NCBI GenBank assembly: GCA_002715985.1
Contig: PBAO01000053.1
Location: forward strand, 1-62,976
Source of the DNA: Lysobacterales bacterium
GTDB lineage: Bacteria; Pseudomonadota; Gammaproteobacteria; Nevskiales; Salinisphaeraceae
Length of the DNA: 62,976 nt
Direction: 5' to 3'
The notes below the pieces were generated by a model. It worked only from the letters and a program-made list of their open reading frames with translations, made no database searches and was not told the origin of the DNA. The position numbers were made by a program, and so were the translations under genes. Below, piece after piece: positions 42,205 through 52,437 of the stretch (position 1 is its first letter; every line of letters begins with the position of its first letter).

Positions 42205-42477
42205 TTATTTGAGGTAAGCGCGCACGACATCGATGAGTTCGGCGGCGCCCTCGGATCGCTGCTCGGTCGTCAGTTCCGCGTCGGCGACGTGCTCCTGGAT
42301 GTGGTCCTCAACCACTTCGGCCATCAATCCGTTGAGCGCACCACGCACGCCGGCGATGCGCTGAAGCACGTCGGCACAACCGTTTTCGTCTTCGAGCGCG
42401 CGCTCGACGGCTTCCATCTGGCCGCGGATACGCCGTACCCGGTTCAACAGCTTCTTTTTCTCGCGCGTCGTATGCAC
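42205..42477 (-). CDS. CsoR/RcnR/FrmR-family regulator
   Basis: TTREKKKLLNRVRRIRGQMEAVERALEDENGCADVLQRIAGVRGALNGLMAEVVEDHIQEHV. Confidence 0.9.
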   Translation of the reverse strand: MHTTREKKKLLNRVRRIRGQMEAVERALEDENGCADVLQRIAGVRGALNGLMAEVVEDHIQEHVADAELTTEQRSEGAAELIDVVRAYLK

Positions 42478-42503
42478 GTCGTTTTCTCTCCGCTTCGTCT
42501 CAC

Positions 42504-42527
42504 GATAGTATGGCCCCCTATATTATC
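42504..42527. promoter_or_regulatory. candidate CsoR/RcnR-type operator in divergent promoter
   Basis: GATAGTAT-GGCCCCCT-ATATTATC: AT-rich near-inverted repeats around a C/G tract between regulator and MFS gene. Confidence 0.6.
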
Positions 42528-42543
42528 AATCAAGGGCGACGTT

Positions 42544-43743
42544 ATGACAGAAAAGCCCATCGCGGGCCTTTGGCGCAATCGGGTCTATCGACATCTGTTT
42601 GCGGCCCAGATCTCGGCCCTGGTCGGCACCGGTCTGACCACGATCGCGTTGGCGCTGTTGGCCTACGACCTGGCCGGTGGTGATGCCGGCCGTGTTTTGG
42701 GCATCGCTCTGGCCTGCAAGATGGTCGCTTATGTGGCCATCGCCCCGGTGGTGGGCGGCTATGCCCAACGCTTGCCGCGCAAGACGTTGCTGGTAACGCT
42801 GGACCTGCTGCGGGCCGGGTTTGTGTTCTGCCTGCCGTGGGTAACGGCGGTGTGGCAGATCTATGCTCTGATCTTTCTGTTGAACGCCTGCTCGGCGGGC
42901 TTTACACCAGTCTTCCAAGCCACCATCCCCGAAGTGGTGACGGACGACGCGCAATACACGCGGGCATTGTCGGCCTCGCGCTTGGCTTACGAGCTCGAGA
43001 ATCTACTCAGCCCGACCCTGGCGATGGCGCTGTTGTTCCTGGTGTCCTACAACCAGTTGTTCATACTCAACACGCTCGCCTTTCTCGGCTCGGCGGCTCT
43101 GGTCGTAACGGCTGTCCTACCGGTCGCTGCCGCTGAAACGACGTCGATCAATGTATGGCAGCGGGTGACGGCCGGCATACGCCGATATCTGGGTAATCGT
43201 ACGCTGCGTTCGGTGTTGACGCTCTACGCGGGCGTGGCCGCCGCCGGGGCCATGATCATCGTCAATACCGTGGTCTATGTACGCGAAACGCTGGGCGGCG
43301 GCGATGTCCAGGTCGCCCAAGCGTTCATCGCTTCGGGCGCGGGCTCGATGCTCGCCGCGTTGGGGTTGCCGCGCTGGCTGGATCGCCATTCCGAACGCGG
43401 CGCGATGCTCGCCGGTGGCCTGTTGCTGGGGTTGGCGTTGTTGGTCGGGGGCATCTGGCGGCCCGGCTTTGCCGGCCTACTCGGGCTCTGGTTCGTTCTG
43501 GGCATCGGCCTCGGCCTGATCCAGACGCCGGTCGGGCGCCTGTTGACCGCCGCCAGCGACTCGGCTAGCCGTCCGGGGTTGTTCTCGGCCCAGTTCGCCT
43601 TGTCACATGCCTGCTGGTTGATTGGGTATCCGCTCGCCGGGGTGCTGGGGTCGGCGTTCGGGCCACGCCCCGCCTTGGTGGTGCTCGGCATCATTGCGTT
43701 GGCGGCCTGGGCCTTGGCTGATCGTTTATCGCCCTCTGAATGA
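42544..43743 (+). CDS. MFS transporter
   Basis: MTEKPIAGLWRNRVYRHLFAAQISALVGTGLTTIALALLAYDLAGGDAGRVLG... Confidence 0.85.
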   Translation: MTEKPIAGLWRNRVYRHLFAAQISALVGTGLTTIALALLAYDLAGGDAGRVLGIALACKMVAYVAIAPVVGGYAQRLPRKTLLVTLDLLRAGFVFCLPWVTAVWQIYALIFLLNACSAGFTPVFQATIPEVVTDDAQYTRALSASRLAYELENLLSPTLAMALLFLVSYNQLFILNTLAFLGSAALVVTAVLPVAAAETTSINVWQRVTAGIRRYLGNRTLRSVLTLYAGVAAAGAMIIVNTVVYVRETLGGGDVQVAQAFIASGAGSMLAALGLPRWLDRHSERGAMLAGGLLLGLALLVGGIWRPGFAGLLGLWFVLGIGLGLIQTPVGRLLTAASDSASRPGLFSAQFALSHACWLIGYPLAGVLGSAFGPRPALVVLGIIALAAWALADRLSPSE

Positions 43744-43756
43744 GAGCGGTTTCGAC

Positions 43757-44955
43757 ATGAAGGCAATGGACCCGCGCAACCGATTGACGCCGAAACAGTT
43801 CGCGCTGGCCTTCGGCATCGTCAGCATACTGGCCGATTTCGTCTACGAGGGCGCGCGGGGCATTATTGGCCCGTATCTGGCGACGTTCGGCGCCTCGGCG
43901 CTGATGGTGGGCCTGATCACCGGGTTCGGTGAAGCTGTCGCCCTGATCTTTCGACTGGTTAGCGGGCCGCTGTCCGACCGCTCGGGTCGGTACTGGGCGC
44001 TGTCGATCACCGGCTATGCGATGACCATCATCGCCGTGCCGTTTTTGGCCGTCGCGGGCCTGTTCTGGCAAGCGGCCGGCCTGACGATCGCCGAACGCTT
44101 CGGCAAGGCCGTGCGTACGCCGGCGCGCGATACCATGCTCGCGGCGGCCAGTACGGCGTCGTTCGGGCGCGGTCTGACCTTCGCCGTGCACGAGGCGTTG
44201 GACCAATCGGGCGCGTTCGTCGGGCCGCTCGTCGTTGCCGGGATGATCGCGCTATCCGGCTATCGGGCCGGCTTCGCCGTGCTGGCGATCCCCGGCGTAC
44301 TGGCCCTGCTCACGCTGGCCTGGCTGCGCCGCGCCGCCCCGTGCCGCGGCCGACGGCTTATGAACCCGTGAGCGAAGACGAGGCATCGCCGCACGCCGTC
44401 GGTAACGCGCCCCTGCCGGGCCGCTTCTGGCTGTATACGGCGTTTACGGCTGTGTCCATGCTCGGTTTTGCCACGTTCGCGGTATTCGCCTATCACGACC
44501 AAGCTCAACACGTGATGGTCCCGGCACTGATTCCGGTGACCTACGCGGTGGCCATGGGCGCTGATGCGCTGGCCGCGCTCGGCTCGGGCTGGCTCTATGA
44601 TCGGATCGGTCTGCGGGGATTGATTGTGGCGCTGCCGCTTACGGTCCTCGTACCGCTGTTCGCGTTTCAGGATTCGCCCGGCCTGATCTGGGTCGGGGCC
44701 GTGGTCTGGGGTACGGTCATGGGCGTGCACGAGTCCACGCTGCGCGCCGCGGTGGCCGACCTGGTACCGGCAGCACGCCGCGGGACCGCTTACGGCATCT
44801 TCACGGCGACCTATGGCGTCGCCTGGTTGGCCGGCTCAACCATGATCGGTGCGCTATACAGCGTATCGATTACCGCGGTCGTCGCGTTCGTCGCGGCCAC
44901 CCAGATCGCCGCGCTTGCCTTGTTTGTGCCGCTGATTCAGCGTGAGTCTGGCTGA
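43757..44955 (+). pseudogene. second MFS transporter, frameshifted at a C-run near 44337
   Basis: FALAFGIVSILADFVYEGARGIIGPYLATFGAS...LALLTLAWLRRAAP| then -1 frame VPRPTAYEP...FWLYTAFTAVSMLGFATFAVFAYH... Confidence 0.78.
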
Positions 44956-45249
44956 TATGGCGGGCCTGCGGAGTCCGATGACTGTCTCGCTATGATTTGC
45001 CCCATGAGTTCGGTCGCCATTCGAAAACGCGTTGCAATGTGATCGGCCACTTTCCTGGATTCGAGCATGATCCAGAAGCGGGCTACCATTACTCATTGCT
45101 TGACGAGGCCGCCGTACACGCATCACTTGTATGCCCATTTGAAGTACACCCTAACTGGGCGTCAGGCTCATGGCTTCAATTGCGTCAGGATAGAGCCGAT
45201 TTCGCTAATAATTATTGTGTTTCTCGTTCGGCTCAGATATTTTAAAGCA

Positions 45250-45588
45250 ATGCTGCGCGTTATCGCGATATTCCTGCTTGTAATGCAAGCGCTGGTCGCT
45301 CAGGCCGGTGTTCAAGGGATATCGTGTCTGCACAGCCCGTCGGGCAAGTCGCCGCACAGCGCGCTGTCTGCCGCCCATGGTCAAGCTTCGCAACCGGACC
45401 AGCCGCCTCGGCACGAGATGTGTTGTTGCGATGTGATCGGGAGCTGTGCTTCTAGCGCTTTGGCAAGCGATTCGCTCGCCTCCGATATGCCTAGTCCGCA
45501 TCCCGTCTACCCGCTCGCGAGGACGACGTCGCGCGTGCAGCTTGGCTTTGTACGGCTTCCTTATCGCCCCCCGTCTTTCGCTATTTAA
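45250..45588 (+). CDS. small exported Cys-rich protein (paralog A)
   Basis: MLRVIAIFLLVMQALVAQAGVQGISCLHS...HEMCCCDVIGSCASS; paralog at 53453. Confidence 0.65.
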   Translation: MLRVIAIFLLVMQALVAQAGVQGISCLHSPSGKSPHSALSAAHGQASQPDQPPRHEMCCCDVIGSCASSALASDSLASDMPSPHPVYPLARTTSRVQLGFVRLPYRPPSFAI

Positions 45589-46108
45589 CTGACGCTCAGC
45601 AACGTCTGTGACGTTGCGATCCGGTTAAAATAGGCGTCTTGTGATTGTTATCGCAATGAATCGGTCGTAACGACCGGTTCGCGGGATGGTCTGGTCGTAA
45701 TGCCGTGGCCAATAGCAACCGCGAGTCGCTACATGAAAGGCGACCCTCATGACCTGTTTCCCTTCCGTGGCCAAGCGGTCCAGCTTGACCGTGCGCGACG
45801 TCCTGGTTCCGCTTGGCAACATCTGCTCGTATCCAAGTCAGATACGTCGTCGGTCGGGCCGCCCATTGAAAATGGGATCGCCTGTGCGGCATCCGCTGCG
45901 ATCAGACCAGTGAGCGTCCCCGTCGCATGACCCGGCATATGTCGAGGTGTTATCAGTAGCGTTTCGGTGTCGGGCTGATCACTTCAAGCCTGTTCCAGTT
46001 GCTTGTTGGACTTGGCGGAATTCCGCCGGTTTCGAAAGCTGTAACGGAGTGCGATCGCCCACACCGGCACCGGATCATCCCGGTAGTGCCCCTGTTACCG
46101 GGGTGTCA

Positions 46109-46138
46109 GCGGTGACACCGAATCCACGGTGTCACCGC
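46109..46138. repeat. 12-bp perfect inverted repeat
   Basis: GCGGTGACACCG-AATCCA-CGGTGTCACCGC. Confidence 0.8.
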
Positions 46139-46259
46139 GATTCGGCCCTCGGGTATCGAGCCCTACTCCCCCTAACCGATACCCGCGGGCCGTCTTTTAC
46201 TTCGAATACGGAGGCGATTTTGAAAAAACTCAAGAGCTATGGCGAAGCGCGTCGTAACG

Positions 46260-46365
46260 GACCCGAAGTCGATGTTGGCCCGCCACGCATGAACGATAAG
46301 CAAACGAACACGCACTTCTCCAGGCGATGACCGCCGTCGGCATGACCTGTCGAGAACCCGCCGCT
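46260..46365 (+). pseudogene. decayed copy of the multicopper oxidase copA start
   Basis: CCACGCATGAACGATAAGCAAACGAACACGCACTTCTCCAGGCGATGACCGCCGTCGGCATG parallels 54586-54658. Confidence 0.55.
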
Positions 46366-46571
46366 CGCAGAGCGTCCGGTCGTGAATCCGGCAACCGCGG
46401 CTCATTGGCCGCTGTATCGTCTCGGCCCGCCTTGGCGTGCTGTCGGATGCGACACACGCGGGCCAGCTTCACCCGATCGGCGACAACGTCGACCGGCGTA
46501 TCCTCATCGGATCTACCGATGATGCTTCGGTTGGGTCCGCACCGCGTTCCGCAGAGCCAGAATCCAACGAT

Positions 46572-47204
46572 ATGAAAGCTCGACTCTCGATTCATGATTT
46601 GGCAAGCGGCTACGGCGACCGCGCGCTGTTTTCCGGCCTGACCGCTGACTTTGGCGCAGGTAGCCTGACCCATGTCCTCGGCGAGAACGGGGTCGGCAAG
46701 ACCACGTTCCTGCGTACGCTGGCCGGTCTGCATATGCCCCTGGCAGGTCGGATTGTGTGGCATAACGACGACGGAATGGCCACAGCTGACATGTCAATGC
46801 TCGATCGTTTGTGCTACGTCGCCCATGAGAACAGCCTGAACGGCGCGTTGACTCCAGTGGAGAATCTGGCGTTTCTCATGCGCGTGGCAGGATACCCGAC
46901 CTCAAGCAAGAGAATCTGCGACGTACTTTCTGAACTGGGCTTGGCCCGCTTGCGGCATCGGGCGTGTCGCCTGCTGTCTGCCGGTCAACGGCGACGCGTA
47001 TCGCTGGCGCGCCTCTGGCTACGCGATGCCGGACTCTGGTTACTCGACGAGCCCGCAGCGGCGCTGGATGCCTCGGCTCGCGTGCAGTTGGCGCAGCGCA
47101 TCGAAGCACAGACCGCGCTCGGCGGGATTATTATTTTCACAACCCATGAACCCTTACCGTTGGCCGATAGCCTCGTCACGTCTGTGTATCTGCCGACATG
47201 CTGA
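46572..47204 (+). CDS. ccmA: cytochrome c biogenesis ATP-binding protein CcmA
   Basis: LGENGVGKTTFLRTLAGLHMPLAGRI...LSAGQRRRVSLARLWL..LWLLDEPAAALD; operon context. Confidence 0.88.
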   Translation: MKARLSIHDLASGYGDRALFSGLTADFGAGSLTHVLGENGVGKTTFLRTLAGLHMPLAGRIVWHNDDGMATADMSMLDRLCYVAHENSLNGALTPVENLAFLMRVAGYPTSSKRICDVLSELGLARLRHRACRLLSAGQRRRVSLARLWLRDAGLWLLDEPAAALDASARVQLAQRIEAQTALGGIIIFTTHEPLPLADSLVTSVYLPTC

Positions 47205-47866
47205 GTGTCTTCTGGGCGGTACTGCAACGCGATCTGCGATTGGCGATCCGACAGCGCGGCGCCATCGCGCATCAATTGCTGTTCTTCGTTCTGATCCTGG
47301 TGCTGTTTCCGCTGGGTATCGATGCGGATCGCACGATGCTGGTTGCGGTCGCGCCGGCGATCATCTGGATGGCCGTGCTGCTGTCGCTATTGCTTTCGCT
47401 ACAACGCATGTTTCAGGCGGACAACGATGACGGCACGCTCGATCAATATCGGCTGAGCGTCGAGCCGCTTGCCATCATCGCCCTGGCCAAGGTGTTGGCC
47501 TGGTGGATCGGCAGCGGGCTGGCGTTGGTGGTCGCCGCACCACTGATCGTGCTGCTGCTGGGGGTGCCACCGCAGGCCATATGGGCCATGCTCGCCAGCT
47601 TGGCGCTCGGCACCCCGGTGTTGAGCATTATCGGCGCCATCGCCAGCGCGCTGACACTGAGTCTGCCGCGCGCCGGCTTGCTGCTCAGTCTGTTGGCGTT
47701 TCCCTTATATGTACCGGTGCTGATATTCGGTTCCGGTGCGATGCATGCGGCCATGGTCGGGCTGCCTTATGCCGGCGCACTCGATCTACTGGGCGCTCTG
47801 CTCGCATTGGCGATCAGTCTGGGCCCCTGGGCAATCGCCGCTGCGCTGCGTGTTGACCAATATTGA
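47198..47866 (+). CDS. ccmB: heme exporter CcmB
   Basis: LQRDLRLAIRQRGAIAHQLLFFVLILVLFPLGID..., operon context. Confidence 0.88.
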   Translation: MLSVFWAVLQRDLRLAIRQRGAIAHQLLFFVLILVLFPLGIDADRTMLVAVAPAIIWMAVLLSLLLSLQRMFQADNDDGTLDQYRLSVEPLAIIALAKVLAWWIGSGLALVVAAPLIVLLLGVPPQAIWAMLASLALGTPVLSIIGAIASALTLSLPRAGLLLSLLAFPLYVPVLIFGSGAMHAAMVGLPYAGALDLLGALLALAISLGPWAIAAALRVDQY

Positions 47867-48058
47867 TGGTAGCTGCTGTATTCTGCCGGTTTTGGATTTT
47901 GGTAACTGCAACCGGCGAATGCCTGTCCGATCGATCGAATATGGACGTTGGATGATCGAAAACAATATGGATTCAGCCCCACAGCCAAGTGCTAGCCATG
48001 TCGCGAGCCGCCGGTTCGTGGCCCGGCGTGTCTCATGGCTTCGACCGGAGACCAGACC

Positions 48059-48814
48059 ATGAGCCACTCGTCTGCGATGCGCTGGCTGCATCGATTCGGC
48101 TCGTTGCCTTATTTCTATCGCGTCAGTCGGTTATGGGCCCGGTGCCTAGCGCTGCCGGGGCTCGCGATGGCCGGTTATGGGGTCTATGCCGGACTGGCGA
48201 TCGTGCCGCCGGATTATCAACAGGGCGATGTATTCCGGATCATCTATATACACGTGCCGAGCGCCTGGTTGTCATTGTTCGGTTATACCGCCATGGCAGT
48301 GGCAGGCGTCGTGATCCTTGTGTGGCGATTGAAGATCGCCGAGATCTTTATCATAGCCGCCGCGCCGATCGGGGCTTCGTTCACTTTCCTGACGCTGGTG
48401 ACGGGCTCGATCTGGGGCGAGCCCACCTGGGGAACATGGTGGGTCTGGGACGCCCGGTTGACCTCCGAGTTGATTCTTCTTTTTCTGTATCTGGGCGTAA
48501 TTGCCCTGCATCAGGCGATCGAGTCGCCGCGCATCGCGGCACGGGCCTGTGCGTTGTTGTCGGTTGTGGGCGTTATCAATATTCCGATTATCCATTACTC
48601 GGTGGTGTGGTGGAACACCTTGCATCAAGGCTCGACCATTCGCCCGTTGGGGGGCTCGACCATGGAAACCGATATGATCATCCCATTGCTAATCGGCGCG
48701 CTCGGATTTACCCTCATCTTCGGCTGGCTGACGCTGTGGCGCATGCGCGCGCAGCTGATCTGGCGTGAACGCCGTAGCCGCTGGGTGACACGGATGATCC
48801 ATCATGAACGATAG
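48059..48814 (+). CDS. ccmC: heme exporter CcmC
   Basis: YQQGDVFRIIYIHVPSAWLSLFGY...GSIWGEPTWGTWWVWDARLTSELIL. Confidence 0.95.
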   Translation: MSHSSAMRWLHRFGSLPYFYRVSRLWARCLALPGLAMAGYGVYAGLAIVPPDYQQGDVFRIIYIHVPSAWLSLFGYTAMAVAGVVILVWRLKIAEIFIIAAAPIGASFTFLTLVTGSIWGEPTWGTWWVWDARLTSELILLFLYLGVIALHQAIESPRIAARACALLSVVGVINIPIIHYSVVWWNTLHQGSTIRPLGGSTMETDMIIPLLIGALGFTLIFGWLTLWRMRAQLIWRERRSRWVTRMIHHER

Positions 48815-48971
48815 CTGGCAGCAGTTTCTGCATATGGGCGGCTACGCACGCTATGTCTGGAGCGCCTACGGCATTGCCGCGGCGGTGATGCTGGCCAATG
48901 TGGTCGCGCCGATCGTGGCATTGGCCCGTATCAAGCGGCGTATCGCCCGGGAAGAATTCGTCGATGACTAG
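48804..48971 (+). CDS. ccmD: CcmD
   Basis: MNDSWQQFLHMGGYARYVWSAYGIAAAVMLANVVAPIVALARIKRRIAREEFVDD*. Confidence 0.85.
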   Translation: MNDSWQQFLHMGGYARYVWSAYGIAAAVMLANVVAPIVALARIKRRIAREEFVDD

Positions 48972-49428
48972 GACACGGCGTCGGCGACTGTTGCTGGTGG
49001 GAATGTTGCTGGTCGGCCTGGGCGCGGCCGCAGCATTGGGTCTGTCTGCGTTTCGCCAGAACCTGCTGTATTTTCATCAGCCCAGCCAGATTGTCGCCGG
49101 CCAAGTACCGGTCAACACCCGTTTTCGTATCGGCGGACTGGTCCAGCGCGGTTCGGTGCAACGTCACGGCCACGATTTGACGGTGCGCTTCGCGGTGGCG
49201 GATTGCGATGCCAGCGTGCCAGTCGTATTCAACGGCACGCTGCCCGATCTGTTCCGGGCGGGCCAGGGCATCATCGCCTACGGCATGCTCGATAAGCAGG
49301 GGGTGTTCGAGGCCGATCAAGTCCTGGCCAAACATGATTCGAATTACATGTCGCCCGATGTCGCCAAGGCACTGAAAACCGGCCAGAAAACCAATTGCAT
49401 GCCCGCCCGGATGCAGGCCGCACGATGA
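48964..49428 (+). CDS. ccmE: heme chaperone CcmE
   Basis: LFYFHQ-like region, FRIGGLVQRGSV..., VLAKHDSNYMSPDVAKAL. Confidence 0.93.
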   Translation: MTRTRRRRLLLVGMLLVGLGAAAALGLSAFRQNLLYFHQPSQIVAGQVPVNTRFRIGGLVQRGSVQRHGHDLTVRFAVADCDASVPVVFNGTLPDLFRAGQGIIAYGMLDKQGVFEADQVLAKHDSNYMSPDVAKALKTGQKTNCMPARMQAAR

Positions 49429-51410
49429 TTCCCGAACTGGGCCATCTGGCACTCGTGTTGGCGCTCATGATGGCGCTAGTACAAAGCCTGTGGCCATTGT
49501 ACGGGCTGGCCGCCGGACGCCCGATTTACATGCGGCTGGCCGCACCCGCAGCGCTCGGACAGTTCCTGATGCTGGGCGTTGCCTTCGCCGCGCTCGCCTG
49601 GGCCTTCTACGTCAACGACTTCAGTGTCGTCTACGTGGCCGACAATTCGAACACCAATCTGCCTTGGTTCTATCGACTGGGCGCGGTTTGGGGCGCCCAC
49701 GAAGGCTCATTGTTGCTCTGGATGACGGAACTGGCGGCCTGGTCGTTGGCCGTTGTCCTGGCCAGTCGCAGTCTGCCGCGCGAGGTATCGTCCTGTGTGC
49801 TGGCGGTGATGGGGCTGGTGAGCGTCGGCTTTCTCGTGTTTACGCTCGCCACATCCAATCCGTTCACTCGCCAGTTTCCGGCTCCCGGCCAGGGCCGGGA
49901 TCTCAACCCCCTGCTACAGGACCCGGGCCTGGTCTTCCACCCGCCGATGCTCTATATGGGTTACGTCGGTTTCAGCGTGGCGTTTGCTTTTGCCATCACG
50001 GCCCTGATCACGGGCCGGGTCGACAGCGCCTGGACCCGCTGGACCCGACCGTGGACGCTTGCGGCCTGGGTGTTTCTCACCATCGGCATCACGCTCGGCA
50101 GTTGGTGGGCCTACAACGAACTCGGCTGGGGCGGCTGGTGGTTCTGGGACCCGGTCGAGAACGCTTCTTTCATGCCGTGGCTGGTCGGTACCGCGCTGAT
50201 TCATTCGCTGGCGGTGACCGAGAAACGCGGCATTTTTCAGAGTTGGACCGTGCTGCTCGCGATCACGGCCTTTGCTCTATCGCTGCTCGGGACCTTTCTG
50301 GTGCGCTCGGGCGTGCTGATTTCGGTGCATGCGTTTGCGACCGATCCGGCCCGCGGAGTCTATATTCTCGGGCTCCTCGCAGGGGTAGTGGGCGGCTCGT
50401 TGCTACTTTATGCATGGCGCGCACCGCGCTTTGCAACCGGAACCGAGCCGGTGGCCGTGCTGTCGCGGGAAGGTCTGCTGCTGTTGAACAATATCTTTCT
50501 CGTGGTGGCGGCCGCCGCGGTCCTTATCGGCACGCTGTATCCGATCCTCGCCGACGGCCTGGGGCTGGGACGCCTGTCGGTCGGCCCGCCGTATTTCAAC
50601 AAGGTATTTTTGCCGCTTACCGCCCCCCTGGTGCTGCTGGTCGGCGGGGCCGCAACGATGGCCTGGAAGCGCACGCGTCCGGTGGTTCTCACCTCGAGAT
50701 TGTGGTTGCCGGCGATACTTGCGGTCCTGGTCGGTGTCGGTCTGCCGCTGTTCACGGTCGGCACCCACGCGGTGGTGGCGGTCGCCGGCTGCGCGCTCGG
50801 CTCCTGGGCGATTCTCGCTGCATTCGAGGATATCGTCAGGCGCACGAGGGGACGACGCCTCAAACTGCCGCGTCAAATCATCGGCATGACGCTGGCGCAC
50901 GTCGGGGTCGGCGTATTCGTGATCGGCGTTAGTCTGGTCAGCGGTTTCGGCGGCGAACGCGATATCCGCATGCGGCCCGGCCAGAGTCTGACCATTGCCG
51001 GCCACAACGTCACCTTCAATGGCATCACCGCCCAGCAAGGGCCTAATTATGTCGCACAGGTCGGCACGTTCACCCTCCGTCAGGGGGATCGCGTGGTTTC
51101 GCGTATCCATCCGGCCAAACGCCGCTACGACGACAGCGACGCCGTGATGACCGAGTCCGGCATCGACCGCGATGTGTTCGGCGATATTTATGTATCGCTG
51201 GGCGACTCGCTCGAAGACGGCGCCTGGAGTGTTCGCGTCTACAACCGGCCTTTTGTACGCTGGATCTGGGCCGGCGGCTTCCTGGCCGCCCTGGGTGGTT
51301 TGCTCGCCCTCTCTGACAAGCGTTATTGGCGACGGCGACGTCGCCGCCACGAACCCCACGATCCCGCAGCGGCCGCACGTGGGCACGCCCGTCGTGAGCC
51401 CGCCGTCTGA
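49425..51410 (+). CDS. ccmF: CcmF
   Basis: WGAHEGSLLLWMTELAAWS...ELGWGGWWFWDPVENASFMPWL. Confidence 0.95.
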   Translation: MIPELGHLALVLALMMALVQSLWPLYGLAAGRPIYMRLAAPAALGQFLMLGVAFAALAWAFYVNDFSVVYVADNSNTNLPWFYRLGAVWGAHEGSLLLWMTELAAWSLAVVLASRSLPREVSSCVLAVMGLVSVGFLVFTLATSNPFTRQFPAPGQGRDLNPLLQDPGLVFHPPMLYMGYVGFSVAFAFAITALITGRVDSAWTRWTRPWTLAAWVFLTIGITLGSWWAYNELGWGGWWFWDPVENASFMPWLVGTALIHSLAVTEKRGIFQSWTVLLAITAFALSLLGTFLVRSGVLISVHAFATDPARGVYILGLLAGVVGGSLLLYAWRAPRFATGTEPVAVLSREGLLLLNNIFLVVAAAAVLIGTLYPILADGLGLGRLSVGPPYFNKVFLPLTAPLVLLVGGAATMAWKRTRPVVLTSRLWLPAILAVLVGVGLPLFTVGTHAVVAVAGCALGSWAILAAFEDIVRRTRGRRLKLPRQIIGMTLAHVGVGVFVIGVSLVSGFGGERDIRMRPGQSLTIAGHNVTFNGITAQQGPNYVAQVGTFTLRQGDRVVSRIHPAKRRYDDSDAVMTESGIDRDVFGDIYVSLGDSLEDGAWSVRVYNRPFVRWIWAGGFLAALGGLLALSDKRYWRRRRRRHEPHDPAAAARGHARREPAV

Positions 51411-51943
51411 TGCGTTGGCCCGTTGTCATCCCCGGTCTGGTATTGATTGGCCTGGTCGCTATGCTGGGCTACGGGTTGACGCGACAGCCGAGCATCCTAC
51501 CCTCGGCGCTGCTCGACCGGCCCGCGCCGGCGTTCAATCTGCCGACGCTCGCCAACCCCGACCGACATGTCACCACCCAAGCGCTCCAGGGCCAGGTCTC
51601 TCTGGTCAACGTCTGGGCGAGCTGGTGCGTGGCCTGCCGGGCCGAAAGCAGCCGGGTCGCCGAGATAACCCAGCGCACCGGCGTTCCCGTGATCGGGCTG
51701 AACTATAAGGACAAACGACCTGATGCCACACGCTGGCTGACCGTGTTCGGCAATCCGTTCAGCGTCGTGGCGGTCGACGCGTCCGGCCGCGTCGGAATCG
51801 ACTGGGGTGTCGCCGGTGTACCCGAGACGTTTGTCGTCGACCGACAAGGCGTCATCCGCTACAAGGTCGTCGGTGCGATTACCGAACAACAGATGAATCA
51901 GCGCCTGATCCCGATTCTGAACAAGCTCAAGAGCGCATCGTGA
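51410..51943 (+). CDS. ccmG: thioredoxin-like CcmG/DsbE
   Basis: LVNVWASWCVACRAESSRVAEITQRTGVPVIGLNYKD...GVAGVPETFVVDRQG. Confidence 0.92.
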   Translation: MRWPVVIPGLVLIGLVAMLGYGLTRQPSILPSALLDRPAPAFNLPTLANPDRHVTTQALQGQVSLVNVWASWCVACRAESSRVAEITQRTGVPVIGLNYKDKRPDATRWLTVFGNPFSVVAVDASGRVGIDWGVAGVPETFVVDRQGVIRYKVVGAITEQQMNQRLIPILNKLKSAS

Positions 51944-52437
51944 TGCCTCGGTTCTGGCTCTATCTGCTGGGTCTATGCGTGTTGGCGGCTCTATCCGCGT
52001 CGGGTGCCACCGCCCGAGACATGAGCGACGCGCAACTCTTGCGCTATCACAATCTCACCGCACAATTACGATGCCTGATCTGCCAGAACCGCAGTATCGC
52101 CGAGTCGGACGCGCCACTGGCGGCCGATCTGCGCGCACTGGTCGCCACACAGATCAAGGCCGGCCGAAGCGACCGCGAAATAAAACAGTATCTGGTCGAT
52201 CGCTACGGGGCCTGGGTACTCTATGATCCACCGTTCAACTACGCGACCTGGCTGCTCTGGCTGGGGCCGTTCGTGCTGTTGCTCATCGCTCTCGCTATCG
52301 CGTTGAACATGCTGCGAAAGCGCCGGCCACGCTCGCCCCACGGCCGGCCACTGGATCGTGCCCGGCTGGCCGCCGTGCTCGATGAAAATCCAGACGAGCG
52401 AACACGGCAGGCCGCTAGAGACCGAGACGCCCAGTGA
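51943..52437 (+). CDS. ccmH: CcmH
   Basis: LTAQLRCLICQNRSIAESDAPLAADLRALVATQIKAGRSDREIKQYLVDRYGAWVLYDPPF. Confidence 0.93.
   Translation: MPRFWLYLLGLCVLAALSASGATARDMSDAQLLRYHNLTAQLRCLICQNRSIAESDAPLAADLRALVATQIKAGRSDREIKQYLVDRYGAWVLYDPPFNYATWLLWLGPFVLLLIALAIALNMLRKRRPRSPHGRPLDRARLAAVLDENPDERTRQAARDRDAQ

Noticed and set aside
41175-42212. 345-aa plus-strand ORF
   Set aside because: Antisense shadow of the P1B ATPase gene.
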